From Lucinisca nassula (lineage: Eukaryota; Mollusca; Bivalvia; Lucinida; Lucinidae): a stretch of 64,000 bases of DNA. Under the pieces are notes generated by a model. That model ran no database searches. It had not been told where the DNA came from and saw only the letters and a list, made by a program, of their open reading frames with translations. The stretch covers positions 19,756,088-19,820,087 of the forward strand of contig OY757014.1 of assembly GCA_963580285.1 (NCBI GenBank), given 5' to 3'. A program made the translations under genes and the position numbers. Shown here one piece after another: positions 10,530 through 21,358 of the stretch; the stretch's first letter is position 1, and each line of letters begins with the position of its first letter.

Positions 10530-10976
10530 TATCACAAAAACATGCCTATATATTTTGACCCCCCCCCCCTCCCCGCGACTCCATTTTTACATAGTAAAAC
10601 TGGGATTTACAGGGGTATACATTATATTTCGGAACTATTTACGCTTTGCCATAAACCGAACCTCGCAAAAAGAGGTTCATTACAAAAACACGCCTATTCA
10701 AATATTTTAATGAAATTTTTTCCACCAAAAAAAGAAAAAATAAGAAAAAAAATGAAAATTTTCCGATAAAAAATCTATATTTTTCGTATTTCTGCCCGGA
10801 ACATAGATTGTAGGTACTGGTTAGAACTGCTTGGACGAGGCGGTTCTAACAAGTTCCCATAATCTAACCTTTTGAGCAGAAATAAGAAAAAAATAATGTA
10901 GACCCCTGTAAACCTTAGTTTTATTATATGAAAGTGGGGTTTGAGGGGGATCAAAATTATATAGGCGTTTTTAAAA
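10530..10976. mobile_element. family A MITE, two copies joined
   Basis: A left terminus (ATCACAAAAACATGCCTATA) at about 10530 is followed by a second left-type terminus (ATTACAAAAACACGCCTATT) at about 10678. There is one central hairpin (10805-10860) and one right terminus (ATATAGGCGT) near 10961-10971. The layout suggests one copy inserted in, or recombined with, another. Confidence 0.65.
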
Positions 10977-11012
10977 GGAAATAATTTTCTCCCATTTCAA
11001 GTTCTTTACCGG

Positions 11013-11292
11013 CCCCGATAACTCAGTGGTAGAGCGTCCGCTTCGGGAATGGGAGGTCGCGTGTTCGATCCCCGGCCGCTCCACACCAAAGGCGTGAAAA
11101 ATGGTACTAGGAGCTCCCTTGGCTGACGCTCACATTATCAGGAGTAGAGCTAGGAAGATAAATGAAGGCAGGTAAGTATTTGTTAAAGGATACTTTGTTT
11201 GTCGCAATAAAAGCTCTACAGAGCTTATGTTATTTGTTTCGGATATGCGACGTTAAATAAAGCTTCTTTATCTTTTATCTTTATCTTTATAA
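11013..11292 (+). mobile_element. S3 tRNA-derived SINE
   Basis: The head has the A-box-like TAACTCAGTGGTAGAGC and B-box GTGTTCGATCCC. The body contains ATGGTACTAGGAGCTCCC followed by TTGGCTGACGCTCA, a segment seen in many metazoan SINEs. The 3' end is a TTTATC-type repeat after GCGACGTTAAATAAAGC. The acceptor ends do not pair well, so I read it as a SINE and not a tRNA gene. Confidence 0.8.
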
Positions 11293-11921
11293 GTGGATTC
11301 TACTGATTAGTGAGACACATTGTTTTGAAATTGTGACTCACCCTGAAATTGTATCCATTTCTCATTGAACTATTTCCACGTGACTATCACTGAAGTCAGG
11401 AATCCAGGTAACGTTATTAATTGAAAAAGCCGGCGAAGCGTGAGATCTTTAAACCCATGAGAAAGTTAATACCAAGGAATATCTGCGCATGCGCAAGAAG
11501 GCCGTGAGAAATGTCATCTATTTCCTGTTAGCCCCTGCACCTTTCATCTTGAGCCTATGTTTAAAATGCTAACATTACGAACTTTAAATAGAACACTATT
11601 TATAACAAGCTTTATTTATTTATTTATTTATGCCAAAAATAGGTATCATGTGTTCAACAAGAACAAAATATATGCGGATACATTATATTCTTGAAATTAT
11701 TACGAAAAAACGCCTATAGGAGCTTTTTTCGTGACGTACTTCCGGTTCTAAAAATAGAACGGGAAAAGCCCTGGCCGTCAACTGTCGTATTGCTTCAAGG
11801 CAGTGGGACAGATAAAATGTTAATTACAGCGTAAAACAGTGAAATTATTTCAAACTTTTGACGAATTCTAATGTAAGATAATGAGAGAAACACTGATATG
11901 CTGCCAGGTGTGAAATTTCGC

Positions 11922-12205
11922 ATAATGAAAACATGCATATACAAATATATTATCAATTTTTCGGCCAAAAAATGGAAATTTTAAGATGAAAAATTGCAAT
12001 AATTTTCTTATTTTTGCTCAAAACATATTGCGGGGACTCGACAGAACCGCCTCGACGAGGCGGTTCTATCGAGTACCCACAATCTACCTTTTTGAGTAGA
12101 AATAAAAAATAACAATGTCTACCCCTGTAAACACCAGACGGGTGTTGTGGATGCTTGTTAGAGCCGCCTCGCCGAGGCGATTCTGATGGACACCCGCAGC
12201 ATTTG
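11922..12205. mobile_element. family A MITE with a second adjacent hairpin
   Basis: A left end (AATGAAAACATGCATATA) and central hairpin (12030-12078, loop GAC) are followed by a second hairpin at 12139-12200 (TTAGAGCCGCCTCGCCGAGGCG, loop GCC) in place of the usual right half. A short remnant with both termini almost touching lies upstream at 11698-11738. Confidence 0.65.
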
Positions 12206-12544
12206 TTTCTTGAAGAATATAGGATAAATAAAATATAATATTCTGGAGTCGTCTGATTCGTGAATTGGCCCCTTTAACAAGTCAGGTCGTTATGCTGCAT
12301 GTCGGTATAAAGAGGGCTTACTCATTAACACAAATTATTTAACTCTAGATGTATTTTGTATGTCGCGGCCTTGTTCATCGTGCTTATGACATCCATGATC
12401 CAAATCAACGCTGAACCAACATCTTGGTGATGATTCGGCGATGGTTCGGTTTTTCGATACACACCTGCTTGAAGTCACCATCATTATCCATCTATGAGGT
12501 ATTAATCCGAAGAAAATAAGTGAATCACCATCTTCCTATTTTTT

Positions 12545-12811
12545 CCCTTTCAATGCAAACAATGCAGACCCAGATTGGACGCCACATAGCGCGGCGTCCG
12601 ATCGGGACCTACACTGTTTGCAAAAAAAAAAAAAAAAATAATAATAATAATAATGATAAAAATAAAAATAAATAAATCAGCCAAATTTCCCAAAATCAGC
12701 CAAATTTCCAGGTAGATTTTGGGGGTAAACACAACCTAACACTACTACATTTTGAAATGGACTCCTGCTATGTGCTAGGTTGAAGATTCCGTTTGGTACA
12801 AAACGGGTTAA
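12545..12811 (-). mobile_element. P2 MITE, one end decayed
   Basis: P2 differs from P1 in its ends (TTAACCC(A/T)TTTTGTACC) but carries a related hairpin module. Here the hairpin (GGACGCCACATAGCGCGGCGTCC) lies near 12577-12600, followed by an A/AAT run inside the element. The intact end GGTACAAAACGGGTTAA closes at 12811. A further hairpin of the same general type lies at 12905-12970. Confidence 0.7.
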
Positions 12812-13042
12812 ATTTGAATCACCAATTATGAATGAAGTAATTTTCCTCAAACACTTTACACTTTTGATTTTACCATACAGATGAGTGTTCCATGGTTCTA
12901 GACGAACAGTGGAGATCTTGATCAGGCCGCTCCTTCGGAAGCTGTCTGACCGGATCTGCACTGTTCGCATAGAACTTGGTTTCATCTGAAAAGACTAGAT
13001 TATGGGATCTATACATTTGTGTGACTTTATTTGTATTTTCAG

Positions 13043-13255
13043 TCAACTCTTATCTTGCTGTTCACGACAACCCCTATCTTTGAAAACAGTGTGGTTCCGG
13101 ACCAGATGGCTTCTGAAGAAGCGACCTGATCAGGATCCACACTGTTTGACATCCAGTTTATGAATTTGAAAGTATAAATTACATCAAGAAAACTAATTAG
13201 TTCAGTGTCAGAAATGGGTGTGGCTAAACTGAATACTCAACAGGATAAGGGTTAA
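13043..13255. mobile_element. P1 MITE
   Basis: The right flank TTAA is intact (13252-13255) and the left is mutated to TCAA. The hairpin module at about 13088-13150 has diverged arms. Confidence 0.8.
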
Positions 13256-13392
13256 ACATGTTGCTCAGGTAAAGATTTGATAACTTGAATATGGATAATT
13301 CGTTCACTATGGATAATCCGTACTCACTTTTGGTCCCTATAGAATTGTTCTAATAGCTTTAGATATTCGATTTGAGGTATATTTACGGAGAT

Positions 13393-13462
13393 TTGTTTAA
13401 TATGTGTTGTGAGTACTCATTAGAATCGCCTCATTCTGGCGATACTAATGAGTAGACACAAC
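13393..13462. repeat. hairpin related to the A/B central hairpin
   Basis: Arms GTGAGTACTCATTAGAATCGC / GCGATACTAATGAGTAGACAC resemble the family A/B stem but are AT-shifted. A half copy sits inside the pogo-like MITE at about 54440-54495. Confidence 0.6.
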
Positions 13463-13792
13463 ATACATCTAAAAAAAAATGTTTTAAGTAAACCACAAAG
13501 ATCATGGACAGGCAGTTGGCCTATGTGTAACTCTCTATAGTCCGAACTACCACCACCTCGAACAACATTTAATGGTCCCGAAGGTGTTAGGGATACCAAA
13601 GTCCTACAGTATTCGGTCCTACAGTATTAATGCTAGGCAGGTCAATAGCAAAGTGGACCTTACAGACCTGGGTCAGGCAGCACTACAGAACATTTAACTT
13701 TGATCTTCACGGTCTGCTGGCTGGCTTGTCTTCTGGTTTCACATGTCAACTTGATAAAAAGAATGTGCTACATTTGATAGTCTACTACATGC

Positions 13793-13813
13793 TTTTTTTT
13801 TTTTTTTTTTTTT
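13793..13813. repeat. poly-T run
   Basis: A homopolymer of about 21 T. Confidence 0.95.
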
Positions 13814-13963
13814 GTTCAGATTCATTACATTTTGTTCTTCTACCTACATGAGGTAATGTTGGCTCACTGTATACAACAATGAGGCAATGTTAGCTCAATG
13901 CATTCAACCATGAATGTCTTGTAAGTTGTCCAAGATATATCAACCGATTAATAACATTACGAA

Positions 13964-14120
13964 AACACGTCTATGTAATTGTGACCCTCTTAAACCCCAC
14001 TTTTACATACACACGTAAAGATGGTCTTTATAGGGGTATACATTATTTTCCCTTTTTTTTTTCGCTTGAAATGCATGGATTGTGGATGCTCGTCGAAGCC
14101 GCCTCACTGAGGCGGTTCTT
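13964..14120 (+). mobile_element. family A MITE, left half
   Basis: The left end CATTACGAAAACACGTCTAT, subterminal palindrome and central hairpin (loop ACT, about 14098-14118) are present, then similarity stops where the LINE begins. The matching right end is at 18222-18288, beyond the LINE. An alternative right end, GGACGTGTTTTCCTAATGG at 14223-14241, is weak. Confidence 0.65.
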
Positions 14121-14466
14121 GCGGTCAGCCACGGTCTGTGTCGGGGGCAGGATTGGGAAAGGGGGTTACAGTTTAACCCACCATTAGTCAGTTCAGTAAC
14201 CATGTTGGACACTACTGTTTGACATGGACGTGTTTTCCTAATGGTAGCTAAGTTCACAACTTATCACCAATTTTATCTGTTTCTTCCAAAGTTTACCTTC
14301 ATACACATGTTTTTCTACAAATGCTCCATTAATACATGTATTCATCTATATTATATGTATCTCATTTTATTCCACATATCACTGTCATGCTGTCTCGGTG
14401 TCAGATGCAGTTGTGGGACATACCACTGAGATCTAATGCCAAAATGTCTGATCATTATGGTCGATA

Positions 14467-17331
14467 ATGGGTATTTCCCTTGACCAGTGGAGGGTCTCGG
14501 TTGGTTTGTTCCACCACGGCATCACCAGCAGCAAGAAAATGTTTAAGGTCACTCTAAATATGCATTCAGTTTTTTTAATAATGGTGTCACTTTACAAGCT
14601 ATTTTCATGTATTTGCCACCACGCAAATGTTCTCATGGTCTTGAATTTTTGCAATATATACTGCTTTTTTGTCATTCTACTTAATATACTACTTCAAGCT
14701 GGTGACATAGAAACTAATCCAGGACCCGAAAATGTGCACGATCTTTCAATTTTGCATTTAAATATTAGAAGCATCAGAAACAAATTAGACTTTATTCTTG
14801 ATAATTTTTCTGATTTTAATATATTATGTTTTTCTGAGACTCATCTAGATGCCAACTTTCCAACAGAGATGCTTTTTCTTTCAAACAGTTTCAGTGTACC
14901 TTACAGAAAGGACAGAACAAATCATGGAGGTGGGGTGTTAGCATATATCAATTCAAGCTTACTCCACGTGAGAAAACCAGAACTTGAGATTTTTTGTGAA
15001 GAGTCTTTATGGATTGAAGTAAGGGTAAAAAATGAGATATATTTAATTGGTTTATTTTATAGTCCCTCTACAGCTGACATACAGTTTTTTAACAATTTAA
15101 ACTTAAATATTGAAAGGGCTCTCGAACACTCCAAAAATCTGATAATCGTTGGAGACCTTAACGAAGATCTACTGAATCCAAATTATCACAATCTAAAAGA
15201 TGTTTTATTGATTAACTCGATGACTAATGTTATAACAGAACCAACAAGGCTACATGCCATTCTTGACCCGATCATTATTCCAGACGACATGCCATTCCTG
15301 GATTCTGGTTCTTTAACTATTCCAGCCAATATAAGTGACCACAAAGCGACATATATAACACTACCCTTTCAGTATGATACTGAAGGCGCTTTTAACAGAC
15401 TAATATTTTTATATAAAAAGGCTAATTTTACACTTTTAAAACAAAAAATTTCAAATTATGATTGGTCATGTCTAAGCGAAGGTACATTAGATGAAGCCTG
15501 TTCTAAATTTAATGATACCTTTCTTGAATTTGTTAACTCTTGTGTTCCATCCAAAAATGTACTTATTAGACCTGATGACAAGCCGTGGTACGATTCTGAA
15601 ATAAGACGTGTGTCTAGAAAACGTGATAGATTAAAACGGAAATTCAACAAATCAGGTAATGCTAACACTCTGTCAAGATATAAGTTTTTTCGTAATAAAG
15701 TTAACAATTTAAAGCGACACGCAAAAGAGCAATTCTACAACAATTTAGAATTTTCTATTTCTGATTTTCACTCTGATGATAAAAAACAATTTTGGAAAGT
15801 GGTACGCCACTTTGTTAAAAGCAATTCCAGCTCCGCTTCAATTCCACCTCTAAATTCATTCCCAGTTACTGGGCAAAACGACTTTTGTTTTTCATCAGAA
15901 GATAAAGCAGAATTATTAAACGAATATTTTACATCTATCTCCACAGTCAATGATGAAAACGTCGACTTGCCTGATTTTGAATATAAATGCCAAAGTCGGT
16001 TATCAAGCATTGCATGTACACCACAAGAGGTAGCATCTTTGATTGAAATTTTAAATCCGAACAAGGCTACAGGGCCAGATGGTATTAGTACCAAAATGCT
16101 AAAATCTGTAGCAAATGAAGTATCTGTGCCTCTGTGTACACTCTTTAATAGATCTTTCAGAGAAGGCAAGTTTGCAGAGATCTATAAATATTCAAATGTT
16201 ATACCTTTACCCAAAAAGGGAGATAATTCCGATCCTTCGACATTTCGACCTGTTTCTCTCTTAAGTAACGTTGGCAAACTACAAGAAAGAATAGCTTTTA
16301 AACACATTTATAACTTTTTACATGAAAATAATTTACTTTATAAATACCAGTCTGGTTTTTTACCCAATCATTCAACAACCTTTCAACTTATAGACATCTA
16401 TCATCACATCTGCCAGACTTTTGATAATAACCAATTTTCATGTATGGTTTTCTTAGACGTTTCTAAAGCTTTTGACAGAGTGTGGCACAAGGGACAAGTT
16501 TTTAAATTAAAACAAAGTGGCATGGACGGTGAATTATTGGATTGGATTACTGACTACCTCAATGACAGGAAGCAAAAAGTCGTTATAAGAAACAGTTCTT
16601 CAACCTTAAGGCGAGTAAATGCCGGCGTTCCTCAAGGGTCTGTTCTAGGACCCCTGTTATTTTTAGTTTACATCAATGATATATCTGATTCTCTGCTTAG
16701 CCTTACTAGATTATTTGCCGACGATAGCTCCCTATTCTGCGCTGCAGCTACTCTAAATGACATTGAGGGTATCATTAATCATGATTTGCGAATGTTAGTA
16801 AATTGGGCATCTCAGTGGTTGATAAAATTTAACCCATTTAAAACAGAAGCAATGATTTTCACTTTAAAACATATTGAATCACTTCCTAATATAATATTTG
16901 ATGGAACTCCCGTAAAATTTGTTACAGATCATAAACATTTAGGTCTAACCTTCAGTAGTAACGGTAAATGGCATTCCCATATTGAGAATATTAAAAACAG
17001 TGCATCAAAAGTTATTGGCATAATGAGGAAACTGAAATATACATTTAATCGTGTTGCATTAAATCAAATTTATTTATCGTACTTGTTGCCTATTATCGAA
17101 TATTCATGTGTTGTGTGGGATGGCTGTACTGTAGAGGAAATAAACTCGCTTCAAAAACTTCAGAATGAAGCTGCCCGCATAGTTACAGGCTTAACCAGAT
17201 CAGTTTCTCTGGACAACCTGTACAGAGAATGTGGCTGGGTGTCACTTTTGGAACGGCGCAGACAGCAAAAACTTGTATTTATGTATAAATCAATAAACGG
17301 GTTCGTTCCTACATATATATATCCGATCTAA
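14467..17331 (+). CDS. LINE polyprotein: endonuclease and reverse transcriptase, with N-terminal 2A motif
   Basis: The 954-residue frame encodes an apurinic-type endonuclease and a reverse transcriptase, the proteins that nick target DNA and copy the element RNA into it. The first 70-odd residues are hydrophobic and end in a 2A-type motif, GDIETNPGP (residues 79-87). Endonuclease residues visible are N99 (LNIRS), E124 (SETHL), D230 and N232 (GDLN) and S290-D291-H292 (SDH). In the reverse transcriptase, D664 sits in LDVSKAFD, GVPQGSVLGP covers 720-729 and FADD covers 750-753, so all catalytic residues are present. The start at 14467 is the first Met of the frame; Met 25 is an alternative. The frame stops early because of a shift in a TA repeat near 17312-17322. 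Clade assignment (CR1/L2-like) is from motif style only. Confidence 0.9.
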   Translation: MGISLDQWRVSVGLFHHGITSSKKMFKVTLNMHSVFLIMVSLYKLFSCICHHANVLMVLNFCNIYCFFVILLNILLQAGDIETNPGPENVHDLSILHLNIRSIRNKLDFILDNFSDFNILCFSETHLDANFPTEMLFLSNSFSVPYRKDRTNHGGGVLAYINSSLLHVRKPELEIFCEESLWIEVRVKNEIYLIGLFYSPSTADIQFFNNLNLNIERALEHSKNLIIVGDLNEDLLNPNYHNLKDVLLINSMTNVITEPTRLHAILDPIIIPDDMPFLDSGSLTIPANISDHKATYITLPFQYDTEGAFNRLIFLYKKANFTLLKQKISNYDWSCLSEGTLDEACSKFNDTFLEFVNSCVPSKNVLIRPDDKPWYDSEIRRVSRKRDRLKRKFNKSGNANTLSRYKFFRNKVNNLKRHAKEQFYNNLEFSISDFHSDDKKQFWKVVRHFVKSNSSSASIPPLNSFPVTGQNDFCFSSEDKAELLNEYFTSISTVNDENVDLPDFEYKCQSRLSSIACTPQEVASLIEILNPNKATGPDGISTKMLKSVANEVSVPLCTLFNRSFREGKFAEIYKYSNVIPLPKKGDNSDPSTFRPVSLLSNVGKLQERIAFKHIYNFLHENNLLYKYQSGFLPNHSTTFQLIDIYHHICQTFDNNQFSCMVFLDVSKAFDRVWHKGQVFKLKQSGMDGELLDWITDYLNDRKQKVVIRNSSSTLRRVNAGVPQGSVLGPLLFLVYINDISDSLLSLTRLFADDSSLFCAAATLNDIEGIINHDLRMLVNWASQWLIKFNPFKTEAMIFTLKHIESLPNIIFDGTPVKFVTDHKHLGLTFSSNGKWHSHIENIKNSASKVIGIMRKLKYTFNRVALNQIYLSYLLPIIEYSCVVWDGCTVEEINSLQKLQNEAARIVTGLTRSVSLDNLYRECGWVSLLERRRQQKLVFMYKSINGFVPTYIYPI
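14701..14727 (+). other. 2A ribosome-skipping motif
   Basis: The codons spell GDIETNPGP, which fits the 2A consensus D-x-E-x-N-P-G-P. In known 2A sequences the ribosome fails to join the final G and P, giving two proteins from one frame; here the break would fall between residues 86 and 87. 2A motifs at the N-terminus of APE-type non-LTR elements are known in sea urchin and other animals. The upstream peptide would be about 86 residues and hydrophobic. Confidence 0.8.
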
Positions 17332-17879
17332 TTCCCCCTTTAGTGGGAGAAGCAAATGCTTACAATCTCCGAAACCAAGCAGATGTTACCGCTCCTTTCT
17401 GCAGGACTGAAATCTCTCGCAAATCTTGTATTCCATCCTCAATTTTAGCATGGAATTCTCTTGACGTCGAATTACGTAATTCACCGTCTCTGGCAAGTTT
17501 TAGGTATCAACTGAAAAGGCATCAAAACAACTCGAAAGTCCCATTACACTATAGAACTGGTAACAGATATGTGTCAGCTTTACACGCAAGAATTAGAAAT
17601 AATTGCAGTAATTTACGTCTTGACTTATATATTAATCACTTATCACCTAATTTCACTTGTAGTTGCTCTGACGAAGCCGAAGATGCTGCTCATTATTTTT
17701 TTCACTGTTCACATTACACTAACGAAAGAGTAATTCTTTTCCAATCAACCAGAGCTTTTCATCCACTCAATATTAATATTCTTCTATTTGGAGATGTTAG
17801 TCTGTCGATAGAAGATAACACGCTCATCTTTACAGCCGTACAAACATTTATTAAGGATACTAGAAGGTTCGCCAACTAG
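17313..17879 (+). pseudogene. LINE polyprotein C-terminus, shifted frame
   Basis: Continuing in the next frame from the TA repeat, the sequence reads DLIPPLVGEANAYNLRNQ and runs to a stop at 17879. It includes a cysteine/histidine motif, CSCSDEAEDAAHYFFHC (C-x-C-x8-H-x3-HC), common at the C-terminus of CR1/L2-type polyproteins. A 2-bp change in the TA repeat is the only visible lesion separating it from the main frame. Confidence 0.85.
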
Positions 17880-18221
17880 GCTGCTGCTCACTTAGGCCAG
17901 CATGACATCTCATTCCATTTTCACTTTACTATTTTTATCACACTGTTTTTCTTTATTTAATTATTCATTATACATCTTATACACTTTTTTTCTCACCATT
18001 TTTTCTTTTTCTCATCATCTTTGGAAAATGTGATGTATGTTTATTTGTTATATCACTCCATATGAAGTATTCAAAATGTCTCTGTATTTGCCACTATCAT
18101 GTGCATGTATCTATTACTGTAATACTGTTTTGTAGGGGAGGGCCGTAACTAATGTTGGCAGAACTTGTGGCCTGACCCTGTTGCTTGATTTATGATGCAA
18201 TAAAATATGTTTATACTAACA

Positions 18222-18288
18222 CCAGTTTTACTATATAAAAGTGGGGTTTTAGAGGGTCAAATTCGCATAGGCGTGTTTTCATGATGGC
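18222..18288 (+). mobile_element. family A MITE, right end
   Basis: It contains CCAGTTTTACTATATAAAAG, GTGGGGTTTTAGAGGGTC and the terminus CATAGGCGTGTTTTCATGATG. Orientation and content make it the complement of the left half at 13964-14120. Confidence 0.7.
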
Positions 18289-18397
18289 AAATCCCAAGTG
18301 TTATTTTCTTAGTTAACTGCTCTTAAAGACATATTTATTGTTCGCACGACCCAACAGGGTCCTCTCTCTGTGAGGGTGTCATGGCCTATATGTTGCG

Positions 18398-18399
<2 letters not shown>

Positions 18400-18479
<80 letters not shown>
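18400..18479. repeat. (CT)n microsatellite
   Basis: A CT run of about 80 bp with one interruption. Confidence 0.97.
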
Positions 18480-18481
<2 letters not shown>

Positions 18482-18837
18482 GCGTACCAGCAATTAGCGA
18501 GCGTAGGTAAATGTTAATTACAGTTTGTCGTTAAATAACTCATGTCTGACATTTAACGTGTCAACAACGTCGTGTCCACAGCAAACCAACATCAAAGCGA
18601 TGCATTGACTTTGCAACGTCGATGAAACGTCAGAACGTTGCGTAAGCGATAATACGGCGCTTAATAAAATGTCATTTGCCCAGTGCCCGGACCCATCAAG
18701 ACTCGATGGGATTGGAACATTAAATGCAAAACAAACACAGAACACCCCTTCAGTGCATGAGAATGAAACACTCATTCGCAAGTGCAAGATTTTACAATAA
18801 AATCTGGTAGATTTCTTCAACCTTCCCAGACCTTACA

Positions 18838-18970
18838 TTAACCCATTTGGTACCGGAAACCCCAAAATAGGTAAGTGACAAACAATGCAGGCCCAGATCA
18901 GATGCAGCAGAACGCGGCGTCTGATCAGGGCCTACACTATTTGCAAAAAGTTTAGCCATTTTCGAAATAA
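18838..18970 (-). mobile_element. P2 MITE, truncated
   Basis: It begins TTAACCCATTTGGTACCGG and contains the hairpin module (GCAGGCCCAGATCAGATGC .. GCGTCTGATCAGGGCC). The far end is absent. Confidence 0.75.
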
Positions 18971-19078
18971 ATTTTGAAGAAAAAAAATCTGGAATCTTCA
19001 GTTTATCAAAATTGCACATATACATGTAAACAGATCGCTGGACAAACAATTTTTACCTGCACTTCTAGACAGGTTGTT

Positions 19079-19080
<2 letters not shown>

Positions 19081-19135
<55 letters not shown>
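19081..19135. repeat. (GA)n microsatellite
   Basis: A GA run of about 55 bp. Confidence 0.97.
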
Positions 19136-19136
<1 letters not shown>

Positions 19137-19726
19137 TCAAAGTTCTGTCCGTATGTGATAGCTATACTTGGATACATATAGCGAATAAAACGAAAAAGTA
19201 CATAAAAACTTATTTTGAAAGTAAGCTTTCGTGAATAACGGCTTCTCAAGCCATTGATATCGGTCATTCACTAAGAGATTTTCGACAATTAAAAACGGAT
19301 CCAGGATAAATGACTTTCAGTAATAAAAGCAAAATATCATTCTTTCCTTCTCGAGGAATTATTTCAATGTAAACTGGTATATTTCCTTTCGAAATGTCTG
19401 AATATTTTTAGCATTTTAAATTCCGCCAATACATTTGAATAGCGATGGCCGTTTCAATTGACGGCCAGTGTTTTGCGCATGCGCAAGAATGACGTCATAA
19501 AAGGCATTCCTAAAACCTCCTATAATTTAAACCCCATTAAACCCCACTTTATATATATGAAAAATATCAGAATGTTTTATCTAAAAATTTGATGGTAATG
19601 TTTCAATATATTTTTAATAGGCGTGTTTATGCAATTAATTCTTTTAAAAGCAAGTTCTTTGGAAATTTTAAAATTGTTAATCTGCCTAAATAAGCCTGAA
19701 CGCAATATAAGTGCCATTCTACAACA

Positions 19727-19728
19727 AC

Positions 19729-19780
<52 letters not shown>
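19727..19780. repeat. (AAT)n microsatellite
   Basis: An AAT/ATA run, followed by more AT-rich low-complexity sequence to about 19840. The stretch 19150-19700 has no supported feature apart from weak family A-like end fragments near 19520-19625. Confidence 0.95.
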
Positions 19781-20144
19781 TGAATGATAATAAAATAACA
19801 ATAATAATAACAATTATAGTAAATAATAATGATAATATTAATCACAGTCCGCGGCTGAGAGTAAACATGTACACTCTTACCTTTTCAGTTCTTCGGTGTA
19901 TTCCTAGCTTCCAAAGGATATTGAATCCTGTTAAACATGGGTTTCATGAGATTTAAATTTTAGCTATATACCAAGGTGATTAACATGTGTGATTTATGGT
20001 TTCACATTTCCTGTTGTCGCCATGCTTATCAAAACACAGTGACTAATTTTCACACCTTTCTGCTTATATGGGATATTAATGCCTAATGTCAACCAAACAG
20101 GTTTTCTAAACACAATGCAGGGCTTAACACAGTAAACCAGGGAT

Positions 20145-20660
20145 AAGGCTATAGATGCACTCGTATGTAATACAGCACAATTGTTGGAAGAAAATGATCC
20201 TAAAAGGTATGACTGCATATCAATTAATGATAATGCTCCTTGTGGGACTCATCATAAGAATACTTCTGTGTCTGAACCTGATCATACTCCTAAATTATCC
20301 CAGTCTTCAGTTCCACAGCCCCCTCAATCAAGTTTTCCAAATCAAAAAAGGCACAAGAAGCTGCCTGAACTACAACAAACGGCTGTGCAGCGGTCAGAGA
20401 CACCTGAGCAGTTGTATGACAAGTTAATAAAGGAAAACATAGCAAAACCAATTTCATCCTCTCCTAAACCACGCAAAACCAAGCCAACACATGCACGCGA
20501 TATAACACAAACAGTAGTGGACTTAACCAGTCACGTCGAACAGGGAAGAGCCTGCAAAAGGAGCTTCTAGATAGCAGAACTCCTGATGTGGGTAAAGTCT
20601 ACAGAGGTAAAATCGTTGTACCAACTAAACCAAGACTAAGTAAGAAAAAGTTTTTACCTC
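20145..20660 (+). pseudogene. probable LINE ORF1 (gag-like) fragment
   Basis: The frame 20181-20570 encodes a lysine-, proline- and serine-rich segment (for example SSSPKPRKTKP, PQPPQSSFPNQKRHKK). It lies directly upstream of the reverse transcriptase fragment at 20680. Similar basic, low-order regions occur in ORF1 of I/Jockey-type elements, but I recognise no zinc knuckle. The role is inferred mainly from position. Confidence 0.4.
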
Positions 20661-20679
20661 TTAACGATTAGGTTGTGAT

Positions 20680-21358
20680 AATGGGCTCAATAAACCGCAG
20701 AACAGAATTGAAAGTGGTGCAGTGGAATGCCCGCAGTCTCTGCGATATGTTGAAAAATGCTTCTGAAAAATGCAAATGGCAACTTTTACAATTGATTAAC
20801 AAATCATGGACTGAGGGTAAACTACCAGACCAATGGAAACTGGGAACAATAGTACCACTTCTGAAACTAAATAAATCACCTCATGAACCAGGTCATGGAA
20901 ACTATGATCGCAAACAGACTTACGAGTCACCTTGAAAAGAACAAACTTTTGGCACCTACGCAATCTGGTTTTAGAAAAAATAGGTCTACCCTTGATCAAT
21001 TTATTCGAATACAGACTGCGATACTAAAAGCTAAAATGGAGAATAGGGACCTTCTCTGTATATTCCTGGATCTAGAAAAAGCTTTTGATCTTATGTGGAC
21101 CAATGAAGTGCTAATGCAGTTAAACAAATTCAATATTAAAGGCAGATTATTAGGTTTGGTACAGGACTTCCTTAAAGATAGAAAAATGCAGGTTAAGGTC
21201 GGATCTAACTTGTCCAAAGTGAAGGTACTTGACAACGGTTCTCCCCAGGGCAGTGTTCTTAGTCCAATTTTATTTAACATTCTTATCAACACTCAATATG
21301 ATGTGCTAAAAGATCTGTCGTGTGAGCTGTCTCAATATGCGGATGACTCGGCGGTCTG
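20680..21358 (+). pseudogene. LINE ORF2 fragment: endonuclease start fused to reverse transcriptase
   Basis: The first 25 or so residues include VVQWNARSL, the usual opening of an APE endonuclease. They then jump to reverse transcriptase sequence (TEGKLPDQWKLGTIVPLLK), so the rest of the endonuclease is deleted. After a second small deletion the RT continues in another frame with QSGFRKNRSTLDQ, FLDLEKAFD, GSPQGSVLSPILFN and YADD (21335-21346). The motif style fits the I/Nimb-like group better than the LINE at 14.5 kb. The frame is cut off by S1 sequence at 21359. Confidence 0.8.

Larger units (their letters stand above)
14121..18221 (+). mobile_element. non-LTR retrotransposon, near full length
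   Basis: The body is a putative 5' untranslated region (14121-14466), a long coding region (14467-17331, continuing in another frame to 17879) and an AT-rich 3' region. The 3' region ends after TGATGCAATAAAATATG at about 18202-18218. Endonuclease plus reverse transcriptase plus a C-terminal cysteine/histidine motif are in the order typical of the CR1/L2-like group. The 5' limit is inferred from where family A similarity stops. Confidence 0.8.

Noticed and set aside
11013..11086. Genuine tRNA gene
   Set aside because: A and B boxes are present but the acceptor ends do not pair and a conserved SINE body follows. The same applies to the heads at 8590-8664, 23400-23475, 36470-36532 and 51583-51640.
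14467..17879. Host endonuclease or reverse transcriptase gene
   Set aside because: Domain order, 3' tail and nesting identify a retrotransposon.
19577..19956. Poly-Tyr, poly-Ile and poly-Asn frames
   Set aside because: Translations of an AAT microsatellite.
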